Source of the DNA: Nannobrachium achirus
Taxonomy: Eukaryota; Chordata; Actinopteri; Myctophiformes; Myctophidae
Length of the DNA: 64,000 bases
Direction of reading: 5' to 3'
NCBI GenBank assembly: GCA_963921795.1
Contig: OY997641.1
Span: 57,874,950 to 57,938,949 of the forward strand
Both the position numbers and the translations under genes were made by a program. Position 1 is the stretch's first letter, and each line of letters starts with the position of its first letter. Below are positions 52,663-64,000 of this stretch, piece after piece. The notes beneath the pieces are model-generated. The model had not been told where the DNA came from and searched no databases. It saw only the letters and a list, made by a program, of their open reading frames with translations.

Positions 52663-55389
52663 TTCTGCATCTAGCCTAAGGCCCAGATCATGGGAAAACC
52701 CTACTCACGTCAGGGTGGGGGGTCCCCAGTTCAAATATGATTCTTTTTGGTTTCAGTGATATTTGGACTTACCCTCTACAGTAGTTCATCATGAAAATGT
52801 TACTTTGCATGTATGTTTTAGAGGCAGAAGAATAATTTGCATAAAACTTGCAATGTTGATTGAATTATTAAAAAAGCATGTTTCAATGTTTATAAAATCC
52901 GATCTGACAGATCTTTAGATATTGGTCCAAAGTTCTTGTAAAAAAAGTTCTGTGCACGTGACGCAAAAGTTCCGGAATAAAAGCGGGTTTAAGTGTTTTA
53001 CAAACTGCTCAAATTGGCGGAAAATCTAAGGGCGGAGCTTACTTAACAAAGACACAGATGTCTTCCGCTTGAGTCAAGGCACGCGTGTAAGCAAGTTGCA
53101 TGTCTTCAAACGAAACGAGGCATGACTTATGCCCCTTTAAAGTTTGAGTTTTCAAACGCTTCGTATAGCGCCCCCCTTTGGCCAATTGGAGTAAGATTGC
53201 TTTCAGTGATATTTGGACTAACCCTCTACATATTTGCCAAATGCCATGAACGTGTGACTTTGCATGTATGATTTAGAGGCAGAAGAAAAATTTGCATAAA
53301 ACTGCAACATTGAGTGAATTATTAAAAAATAATGTTTCGCTTTAAAGAAAATCCGCCTAAGTTTTCAGACCGTATTGGTCCAAAGTTCATGTAAAAAAAG
53401 TTTCGCGCACATTACGCGAAAATCCCAGGAGGAGATACATTTTTACTGTTTTTCATATAATTCAAAATTGTGGGAGAAGTAAAGGTCAGAGGTCAAAAGT
53501 CAGAGCGTACAAGTTGTTCGGCATGAGGAGACGCATAAGTGTATACAGGTTTCATTGCTGTACCTGAAACAGGGCATGAGCTACACCTGTTCAAAGTTGG
53601 CATTTTTCAAAGGCTTCCTACAGCGCCACCCTTTGGCCGATTGTTGCGAGCTTCACCTTTTAGCCGTTTGGCATAGTCCTCTGCCATACTGCCGAGTTTC
53701 GTAAAAAGCGACTGCACGGTCTAGCCGCTAGAGAAAAAGTGGCGGAAGAATAATAATAATAATAGTTATGATGAAGTCCAATAACAATGAGTGGCCATTT
53801 GCCACTTCGTGGCCTTGGCCACTAAATATAGCTGCAAGCAGCGATAAAGTGGCCAAGGCATAAATAGCAGGAAAGCAAAAAGGCATCAAGGGAAAGCAAA
53901 GAAGAAATCAAAGAAAAACTAGAAGTAGTGTTCTTCCGAACAGGTCTCCAGCAGGTCAGGTGTTTTTTTTTTGGCCTAGTGGTGACTCTATAATAGGCCA
54001 AAGTCAAAAGGGTACCACGTGTTCTTTGGCCTTTCACGGCAATCGGACGCTGCATGCGGGATTTGAGGCATTTTGTTCCAAAAATGGGTTTTGCAAAAAT
54101 TGACCCGCTGGTGGCGCTATAACAGGCCAATGTGAGAAGGGTGGCATCTGTTCCTTGGCCTAGTGGGAATGTGCGTGCAAAATCTCACACAAATAGCAGG
54201 CTGCGTTTGAGACATTTTGTTCAAAAAGGAGCAATCCTGCAAACCTTGGAATTCAATGTTAGCCAATTAGATAGAATATGATATTGGACAAATCCGTCAT
54301 GATTACATCACTGTAGAGATACTGTGTGCCCATTTGTGTGATTATCGGATAAAATCTGAAGGAGTAATATCGAAGAATGCGTTTTCGGCCTTCTGGTGGC
54401 GCTATAAATGACAGAGACTCTGCCGATTTTACACTAATCGGCATAGTTATTGGTAAAAGCACAAATTGACCTCTACACAACATCTATGCAAAAGACTATA
54501 TGCAACAGACATAAAATAGTTCCAAAGAACTCCTCAAGGTTTTAACTCAATATCTTTATTTTCCAACTTTTTCATTAGTTGTCTTTGTTGAAGAGTTGGT
54601 CATCAGGTTGTAAACCTTCAAAACAGAGGGTTAACAACCTAGCCATTTTCAGGCATGTCTTTTAAATCACAATGTTTTCAAATAATTCAAGTAGTAAACG
54701 TCTTCAAATAAAGTTTTTAAACATTAAGTATTGTGAAGTCTGAACCCAAACCAGCACACGGAAACAGTTCTCAAGGTGAAAACGCAATAAGCGTTGTTTT
54801 ATTCAATGGGGCGTTCCCCTAAAACATGAAATAAAGTTCTTCCCAAAACCGGGGCTTTTAACACGTCTTCAAATAAAGTTTTTAAACATTAAGTATTGTT
54901 AAGTCTGAACCCAAACCAGCACACGGAAACAGTTCTCAAGGTGAAAACGCAATAAGCGTTGTTTTATTCAATGGGGCGTTCCCCTAAAACATGAAATAAA
55001 GTTCTTCCCAAAACCGGGGCTTTTAACTCAAAATATGCTTCTTTCCAGAACTTAACAAACAGGGGTTACATTCGAAACATATGTTTCACAGTATGCTGTT
55101 GCTTCCATTAACACATGCCATTTCTCTTCCAAGACTCAGATGCAGCTCCTAATTTGCCTACAATGGGAACAGATAGAACCACCATTAGCAATGTGGCAAA
55201 ATACAGAGCAAATGTGCGACAGAGGAGAACATAGTGGAGTTTTGCTTACTGCTCGATGGAAGAGTCCCTTCGAGAGCCAGCTACACAGTGAAGCAGAGCT
55301 CGGTGGTTAAGAGCAAAAACATTTGGATTGCCTGACTCGGAGAAGCTGTGTTGCGGCCAGGTGCTGACAAATCAAACTGATTGCAACAA

Positions 55390-55426
55390 GCAGCCATCTT
55401 AGCTGCTGCATTCTGGGAAATGTAGT
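55390..55426 (-). promoter_or_regulatory. ZNF143-type and YY1-type motif pair, unit A3 (first)
   Basis: Core at 55407-55426; second pair at about 56248-56282. Preserved without change from A1. Confidence 0.6.
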
Positions 55427-56909
55427 TTTTCTGAAAACCAAGCAAAGCCATCAGTTAGATTCAGTTCACATGCAAAAAACAGGGCCTGGATAAAAAAAAT
55501 AAGAAAAATCAACTAATCAGCCGATCTACAAGGTTAAAACAAAATAAAGTCAACAGATCTGCTGATTTGGAGGTTGTGATTTGCCATCCAATTTGCGTGA
55601 TTTTAGGCCAAAATCTGTAGGAGCAGTGTTGTAAAATGTGTTTTGCAAAAATCTGTCTGATGGTGGCGCTAGAGAGGGGCATGTGTGAAATCAGGGACGG
55701 AGGTTGTGATTTGACAATCAATTTGTGTGATTTTAGGCCAAAATCTGTAGGAGCAGTGTTCGCAAATGTTTTGCAAGAATCGGCCTCATGGTGGCGCTGG
55801 AGGGCCATGTGAGAAATCAGGCAGCCAAGGAGTGTGTGCAAAGTTTGGCATGGATAGGGGCAATGGTAACGGAGATATGAATAGGGCAAAAGTATGATGT
55901 CACACGGACAGAGTGACAGCCGGTGAAGGTTTCGATAGTAACTGCGACCTAACAGTCGCAATAATACTCACATCTCTTTAGTTAAATGCTTACATTGAAG
56001 AAAGAGATGAGGCCACACCCCAAACAATAGTGGACACAGGCAATAATCCACAACTGCACACTCCTGACAATATAAAACACATTCTCACTGTAAACGATAG
56101 AACCAAAATAACACAGTAAAACGGTAAAAGAGACCATACAAAATACAAGCAAACAGTCTTACCGGTTAACAGAGCAGCACACACTCAACTCAGCAGTGTT
56201 TTGTTCAAACTGTTCAGATGGATTCAATCGGCCGACGCCCAACAAGCAACCATCTTAGCTGCTGCATTCTGGGAAATGTAGTTTTTCTGAAAACCAAACA
56301 ATTAAGATGCAGTTCACAGGCAAAAAAACTAAAAAAATCAACTAATCAGCCGATCTACAAGCTTAAAACTAAATAAAGTCGACAAATCTGCTTATCTACA
56401 AGCAATAATTACATTACCGAAATGAATCTTTTTACATTCCAATCCCAAAACCAGAAACAAACATTTCCGAGCCACATGTTCACTTACCAATTATCTTAGT
56501 CACGCAGCCTCAGTGTCAATATCAGAGTTGGTCAGGTGGATCTAAAAGCAATATAGTGTGGGTTAAATATAAATGGAGTAATGCTGTTAGAAATTGGAAT
56601 AGTCTTGAAATGAAATGTGTACAAACCTGCAGCAGCTCCAATGAGGTTACTGAACAAACTGAAAAAAGACTGGCTTTATACAGGGTGTGGTGATTACGAA
56701 TGCTCGGCAGCTGTGACTCAGGGACCGTGGTCAAAACATTGCATGTGAAAAATAAGAATATATTCCATTTGAAAAATAAAATAAAATGACTGTAATTCCC
56801 GCTGAACCGTGGGTTACAAGTGCACAAGTGCACAGTGCACTAACCTACATTATTGCAAAGTGTGATTTAAATGTGACTTTGAATGTATGTTTTAGAGGCA
56901 GAAGAATAA

Positions 56910-57059
<150 letters not shown>

Positions 57060-57081
57060 CCTGTGCCTAACCATTCTGCAT

Positions 57082-57410
57082 TAGAGGTGGGATTTATGGC
57101 TATTTGAAGTGAGACAGTACCATCGATCATAAAATGTGTGTGTAAATTAAGCTACCTTGACTGTTGTTATTCATAAAACACCTAAAAAAAACAAGCAGGC
57201 AACAATGAACTCGCTCCTCCACTTGTTCTCTCTCTCTCACTCACTCACTGTACTCAGTCAGTACTCAGTGGAGTAGCAAGGAGATGTTGAATTGGGGGGA
57301 GGGGGTCTCCCCCCCAAATGAACGGCTCTCTACTGCGCGAACCGGATCCCAACGTTCACTTCAAAGAGCCGTTCAAAAGATTTGATTCGTTCGCGAACGT
57401 CCCAGCTCTA
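57082..57410. mobile_element. Same hAT element in unit A3, internally deleted, 329 bp
   Basis: Same ends and the same TTCTGCAT target duplication (57074-57081, 57411-57418) as the A2 copy, but lacking about 154 bp between CCATCGAT and CATAAAATG. The insertion therefore predates the A2/A3 duplication and the deletion followed it. Confidence 0.95.
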
Positions 57411-58956
57411 TTCTGCATCTAGCCTAAGGACCAGATCATGGGAAAACCCTACTCACGTCAGGGTGGGGGGTCCCCAGTTCAAATATGATTCTTTTTGGTT
57501 TCAGTGATATTTGGACTTACCCTCTACGGTAGTTCATCATGAAAATGTTACTTTGCATGTATGTTTTAGAGGCAGAAGAATAATTTGCATACAACTTGCA
57601 ATGTTGATTGAACTATTAAAAAAGCATGTTTCAATGTTTAAAAAATCCGATCTGACAGATCTTTAGATATTGGTCCAAAGTTCATGTAAAAAAAGTTCCG
57701 TGCACATGACGCGAAAGTTCCGGAATAAAAGCGGGTTTAAGTGTTTTACGAACTGCTCCAAAAGGTGGAAAATCGAAGGGCGGAGCTTACTTAACAAAGA
57801 CACAGATGTCTTCAGCTTGAGTCAAGGCACGCGTGTAAGCAAGTTGCATGTCTTCAAACCAAACGAGGCATGACTTATGCCCCTTTAAAGTTTGAGTTTT
57901 CAAACGCTTCGTATAGTGCCCCCCTTTGGCCAATTGGAGTAAGATTGCTTTCAGTGATATTTGGACTAATCCTCTACATATTTGCCAAATGCCATGAACG
58001 TGTCACTTTGCATGTATGATTTAGAGGCAGAAGAATAATTTGCATATAACTGCAACATTGAGTGAATTATTACAAAATAATGTTTCGCTTTAAAGAAAAT
58101 CCGCCTAAGTTTTCAGACCGTATTGGTCCAAAGTTCATGTAAAAAAAGTTTCGCGCACATTACGCGAAAATCCCAGGAGGAGATACATTTTTACTGTTTT
58201 TCATATAATTCAAAATTGTGGGAGAAGTAAAGGTCAGAGGTCAAAAGTCAGAGCGTAAAAGTTGATCGGCATGAGGAGACGCATAAGTGTATACAGGTTC
58301 CACTGCTGTACCTGAAACAGGGCATGAGCTACACCAGTTCAAAGTTTGCACTTTCGAAGGCTTCCTACAGCGCCACCCTTTGGCCGATTGTTGCGAGCTT
58401 CGCGTTTTAGCCGTTTGGCATGGTCCTCTGCCATACTGCCATGAACGTGTCACTTTGCAGAATGATTTAGAGGCAGAAGAATAATTTGCATGAAACTGCA
58501 TTATACGGTTAATTATTAAAAAATAATGTTTCGCTTTAAAGAAAATCCGGCTAACTTTTCAGACCGTATTGGTCCAAAGTTCATGTAAAAAAAGTTTCGC
58601 GCACGTTACGCGAAAATCCCAGGAGGAGATACATTTTTACTGTTTTTCATAGAATTCAAAATTGTGGGAGAGGTAAAGGTCAGAGGTCAAAAGTCAGAGC
58701 GTAAAAGTTGTTCGGCATGAGGAGACGCATAAGTGTATACAGGTTTCATTGCTGTACCTGAAACAGGGCATGAGCTACACCAGTTCAAAGTTTGCACTTT
58801 CGAAGGCTTCCTACAGCGCCACCCTTTGGCCGATTGTTGCAAGCTTCGCGTTTTAGCCGTTTGGCATAGTCCTCTGCCATACTGCCGAGTTTCGTAAAAA
58901 GCGACTGCACGGTCTAGCCGCTAGAGCAAAAGTGGCGGAAGAATAATAATAATAAA

Positions 58957-61900
58957 TATAGCTGCAAGCAGCGATAAAGTGGCCAAGGCAAAAGCATCAA
59001 GGGAAAGCAAAGAAGACATCAAAGAGAAACTAGAAGCAGTGTTCTTCCGAACAGGTCAGGTGTTTTTTTTGGCCCACTGGTGACTCTATAACAGGCCAAT
59101 GTGAGAAGGGTGGCATCTGTTCCTTGGCCTAGTGGGAATGTGTGTGCAAAATCTCACACACATAGCAGGCTGCGTTTGAGACAATTTGTTCAAAAAGGAG
59201 CAATCCTGCAAACCTTGGAATTCAATTTTAGCCAATTAGATAGAATATGATATCGGACAAATCCGTCATGATCACATCACTGTAGAGATACTGTGTACTG
59301 ATTTGTGTGATTTTCTGTCTATAGCTGCAGAGCGAGATGAACAAATCTCAGTGAGATTTGCAAGGGCCCCATAGCCTAGTGCAGTGTTTGTTATTTTTGC
59401 CTTTTTCTTGAGTTTTGCCTTTTGTTCCCTTTCCCGAGTTCTTCATTTTTAGATTTTTGGCAAAGTTTATTTTTGCCATTTTTGAATTTTGGGTTTCACT
59501 GTACAACTGCATGGTGGGGGCTGGATAAATAAAAATCTTAACGAGACACAAATTGCTTATTATAAGCAGACATGGCAACCCAGAACCCAACTACTGACAC
59601 TTTAATGCAAGGACAACAGGAAATCAAATGATGTTTTTCAGGACAGCTTTTTCAGCCCCCGCCTTTTTCAGGATATGAACAGGATAACAGGGGCGGTGCC
59701 AGGAATAACATGAATATATAGAGATAAATAGTAATACTGAATAAAAGTACGAAGGTATTGGCATCAACTTGAATTTTTTTGAAAATAGCAGATCTACAAG
59801 CTCACAATGCAATGCAACGCATGAGCATTTACTGGAGTAGCCTAGAAGTAAGACTATACAAGTGAAGTATAAAATACCTCAAAATTATACTAAGGATAGT
59901 ATTTGAGTAAATGTACTCAGTTACTTTTACACCCCTGGCATTGTAGACCCAGATGCTTGTGAAACATGATAAAGAAATAGTCATGCAATAGTATGAATTT
60001 CAGTTTATTTACACAAAGGATTTGCAATTGCAAAATATTTGGCAGCATTATTTTCTGTAAGTGGCTAGCAGAGTCAGACTTAACTAAACTTAAATTGTTT
60101 TTATTGAAAAACGTTGAGGGGAAGGCGGCTGGGGGTCAAAACTTGGAACTTTAGGCGCTCACATGGGGCTGCCGTCCTGTGGGCAGAGCAGACTATGGAT
60201 TCCAATTGGGGGGTGTTGGAACCCAGCCAGCCTAGGTGGGGGAGGGAGAGAGAAATGAGGTGAGCTTCAGAATAATTACAGTTGAGCCACAAGTTAGAGA
60301 AGAGGTGTTCAATCTGCCCGTTCCACACAATTCAGAATAATGAACCCACTTACACTGCCGTTCTTTGGCTTCAATGAAGCAATCTGGGAGCTGGTACTGA
60401 TTGTCAGCTGATTGTCAGATGGGCTTCAGGTGTGAGGCTGAGCTTCCCCTGCATGGTTTGAAACAATAAACGAATAAATGAATGCACTCAAACATCATTA
60501 CTTTATAAAGAAACTCAAAGTCATTACTTCAAAATCAAATCAAACTAGGAATGAGTGTCACTGCGGCTGCTTTTTCCTACCCATAACCATAGGTCAGACA
60601 GGATTGTGTCAGTCTTTCTGCAGGCTCGCCATCTTTCAGATTCAGTTCTAGGCAATAAACCTGGCCTGGATCAAAGAAAAAGGCCAAATGAATAGAAAAA
60701 CAACAAATTCAAATAATCTGCTGCACTACAGGCTTGAAACAAAATAATTCCATTAATCTCCCCAACTAGGCATTGGCATTAAACTCAAAATACATCAATT
60801 CAATAATCAACGTTGCAGCTAACATACAAGCATTACATTCCAAAAGAAATCGTTTAACATTTAGATACCAAAACCAAAAACAACATAACATTTCAGAGCA
60901 CATGGTCAGCTTACCAAGTGACACATTGTTCCTCCATCATACACAGCCAGTGTATCGAGTGGATCAGGTAGGTATGTTCAGGTGAGGTAAATCTAAAAGA
61001 CAAATTATAGTATGGGTAAGTATAATGAATGAAACTGTTAGAAATTGGAATAGTTGTTGGAATAATGAACAGTGTACAGACCTGCAGCTGCTGCATAATG
61101 TAGCAGTGAGTAGCAGCAACCACCAGCACCATGCGGCTTCAAACAATCTGAGAGGGGGGGAGTGGCCTCAACTCAACCACTATTTATACCCTTGCTTAAG
61201 AAGGTTGCCATGTTTGGTCGGGTTGCCATGTTCAGTTGCAGTACCAGGGTTTTCACGGCAAAATGTTGTAAAATGTATTTTAAATGCATGAGGTAAGGCT
61301 TGAACAGGGGACTTCTGGAATGATAGACAAAGGCCTTACCATGTGAGCTATGCACAGCTCTGCACAGTGAGAAAATATTACTTTAAATGTTTGTTTTAGA
61401 AGCAGAAGAATAATTTGCATAAAACTTGCAATGTTGATAGAATTATTAAAAAAGCATGTTTCAATTTTTAAAAAATCCGATCTGACAGATCTTTAGATAT
61501 TGGTCCAAAGTTCATGTAAAAAAAGTTCTGTGCACGTGACGCGAAAGTTCCGGAATAAAAGATGGTTTAAGTGTTTTACGAACTGCTCCAAAAGGCGGAA
61601 AATCGAAGGGCGGAGCTTACTTAACAAAGACACAGATGTCTTCAGCTTGAGTCAAGGCACGCGTGTAAGCAAGTTGCATGTCTTCAAACAAAACGAGGCA
61701 TGACTTATGCCCCTTTAAAGTTTGAGTTTTCAAACGCTTCGTATAGCGCCCCCCTTTGGCCAATTGGAGTAAGATTGCTTTCAGTGATATTTGGACTAAT
61801 CCTCTACATATTTGCCAAATGCCATGAACGTGTCACTTTGCATGTATGATTTAGAGGCAGAAGAATAATTTGCATATAACTGCAACATTGAGTGAATTAT

Positions 61901-62856
61901 TAAAAAATAATGTTTCGCTTTAAAGAAAATCCGCCTGAGTTTTCAGACCGTATTGGTCCAAAGTTCATGTAAAAAAAGTTTCGCGCACATTACGCGAAAA
62001 TCCCAGGAGGAGATACATTTTTACTGTTTTTCATATAATTCAAAATTGTGGGAGAAGTAAAGGTCAGAGGTCAAAAGTCAGAGCGTAAAAGTTGTTCGGC
62101 ATGAGGAGACGCATAAGTGTATACAGGTTCCATTGCTGTACCTGAAACAGGGCATGAGCTACACCAGTTCAAAGTTTGCACTTTCGAAGGCTTCCTACAG
62201 CGCCACCCTTTGGCCGATTGTTGCGAGCTTCGCGTTTTAGCCGTTTGGCATGGTCCTCTGCCATACTGCCATGAACGTGTCACTTTGCAGTATGATTTAG
62301 AGGCAGAAGAATAATTTGCATGAAACTGCATTATACGGTTAATTATTAAAAAATAATGTTTCGCTTTAAAGAAAATCCGGCTAACTTTTCAGACCGTATT
62401 GGTCCAAAGTTCATGTAAAAAAAGTTTCGCGCACGTTACGCGAAAATCCCAGGAGGAGATACATTTTTACTGTTTTTCATAGAATTCAAAATTGTGGGAG
62501 AGGTAAAGGTCAGAGGTCAAAAGTCAGAGCGTAAAAGTTGTTCGGCATGAGGAGACGCATAAGTGTATACAGGTTTCATTGCTGTACCTGAAACAGGGCA
62601 TGAGCTACACCAGTTCAAAGTTTGCACTTTCGAAGGCTTCCTACAGCGCCACCCTTTGGCCGATTGTTGCGAGCTTCGCGTTTTAGCCGTTTGGCATAGT
62701 CCTCTGCCATACTGCCGAGTTTCGTAAAAAGCGACTGCACGGTCTAGCCGCTAGAGCAAAAGTGGCGGAATAATAATAATAATAATAATAATAGTGATGA
62801 AGTCCAATAACAATGAGTGGCCAAGGCATTGCCACTTCGTGGCCTTGGCCACTAAA
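58957..62856 (+). repeat. Array unit B3
   Basis: Nearly identical to B2 through the middle; one terminal stem-loop (about 62818-62852) rather than two. Confidence 0.9.
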
Positions 62857-64000
62857 TATAGCTGCAAGCAGCAATAAAGTGGCCAAGGCATAAATAGCAG
62901 GAAAGCAAAAAGGCATCAAGGGAAAGCAAAGAAGAAATCAAAGAAAAACTGGAAGCAGTGTTCTTCCGAACAGGTCTCCGGCAGGTCAGGTGTTTTTTTT
63001 TTGGCCTAGTGGTGACTATAATAGGCCAAAGTCAAAAGGGTACCACGTGTTCTTTGACCTTTCACGGCAATCGGACGCTGCATGTGGGATTTGAGGCATT
63101 TTGTTCCAAAAATGGGTTTTGCAAAAATTGACCCGCTGGTGGCGCTATAACAGGCCAATGTGAGAAGGGTGGCATCTGTTCCTTGGCCTAGTGGGAATGT
63201 GCGTGCAAAATCTCACACAAATAGCAGGCTGCGTTTGAGACATTTTGTTCAAAAAGGAGCAATCCTGCAAACCTTGGAATTCAATGTTAGCCAATTAGAT
63301 AGAATATGATATTGGACAAATCCGTCATGATTACATCACTGTAGAGATACTGTGTGCCCATTTGTGTGATTATCGGATAAAATCTGAAGGAGTAATATCG
63401 AAGAATGCGTTTTCGGCCTTCTGGTGGCGCTATAAATTACAGAGACTCTGCCGATTTTACACTAATCGGCATAGTTATTGGTGAAAGCACAAATTGACCT
63501 CTACACAACATGTATGCAAAAGACTATATGCAACAGACATAAAATAGTTCCAAAGAACTCCTCAAGGTTTTAACTCAATATCTTTATTTTCCAACTTTTT
63601 CATTAGTTGTCTTTGTTGAAGAGTTGGTCATCAGGTTGTAAACCTTCAAAACAGAGGGTTAACAACCTAGCCATTTTCAGGCATGTCTTTTAAATCACAA
63701 TGTTTTCAAATAATTCAAGTAGTAAACGTCTTCAAATAAAGTTTTTAAACATTAAGTATTGTGAAGTCTGAACCCAAACCAGCACACGGAAACTGTTCTC
63801 AAGGTGAAAACGCAATAAGCGTTGTTTTATTCAATGGGGCGTTCCCCTAAAACATGAAATAAAGTTCTTCCCAAAACCGGGGCTTTTAACACGTCTTCAA
63901 ATAAAGTTTTTAAACATTAAGTATTGTTAAGTCTGAACCCAAACCAGCACACGGAAACAGTTCTCAAGGTGAAAACGCAATAAGCGTTGTTTTATTCAAT
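62857..64000 (+). repeat. Array unit A4, cut by the window edge
   Basis: The left 1.14 kb of an A-type unit, including the start of the 175-bp tandem duplication, so it belongs with A2 and A3. Confidence 0.9.

Larger units (their letters stand above)
49039..53826 (+). repeat. Array unit A2
   Basis: A-type, with a 175-bp tandem duplication (about 49765-49935 and 49936-50105), two ZNF143-like sites, a (CACG/CA)n tract at 51990-52158, a hAT element at 52180-52662 and two right-hand sub-blocks. Ends in the terminal stem-loop. Confidence 0.9.

Overview
The window looks like teleost fish nuclear DNA in a very repeat-rich region. Evidence for this: many long (CA)n microsatellites, several hAT-type miniature elements with exact 8-bp target duplications, LINE 3' ends of the kind common in ray-finned fish, an intron-containing egg-coat (ZP3-like) gene with the very short 3' UTR typical of fish ZP genes, and a 200-bp assembly gap. 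I see no prokaryotic features, CRISPR array or rRNA. Nearly all short open frames are translations of satellites and microsatellites.

Layout. 1-8739: seven full copies and one partial copy of a 1.22-1.25 kb tandem unit, each with its own (CA)n tract. 8740-11460: miniature elements and a satellite rich in the palindrome CCATATATGG, closed by a strong terminal hairpin. 11720-14303: a tRNA-derived repeat, then a LINE 3' end split by a retroposed insert and by a hAT element. 14382-16108: the 3' exons of a ZP3-like gene on the minus strand. 16362-30170: a dense patchwork of hAT pieces, an LTR fossil, a hairpin-ended family (called Y here), a LINE reverse-transcriptase fragment and microsatellites. 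30171-31238: an intact intronless KLHDC3-like gene. 31404-32313: a histone H3 pseudogene split by a long-inverted-repeat element. 32673-36540: another Y element, an LTR fossil, a LINE fragment and short tandem repeats. 36541-64000: a head-to-tail array of 3.8-5.1 kb units of two types, A and B, in the order A B B A A B A, running off the window edge.

Only two host loci retain plausible coding capacity: the KLHDC3-like retrogene and the partial ZP3-like gene. There is no operon or pathway linking them. The main interest is the repeat biology: (1) a dispersed near-perfect hairpin (core AGCAGATCTACAAGCTCAC) found inside several different hAT elements, with its two arms co-varying within each copy; (2) families ending in stem-loops and arranged head to tail, which suggests rolling-circle (Helitron/Helentron-like) amplification; (3) array units that carry paired ZNF143-type and YY1-type promoter motifs.
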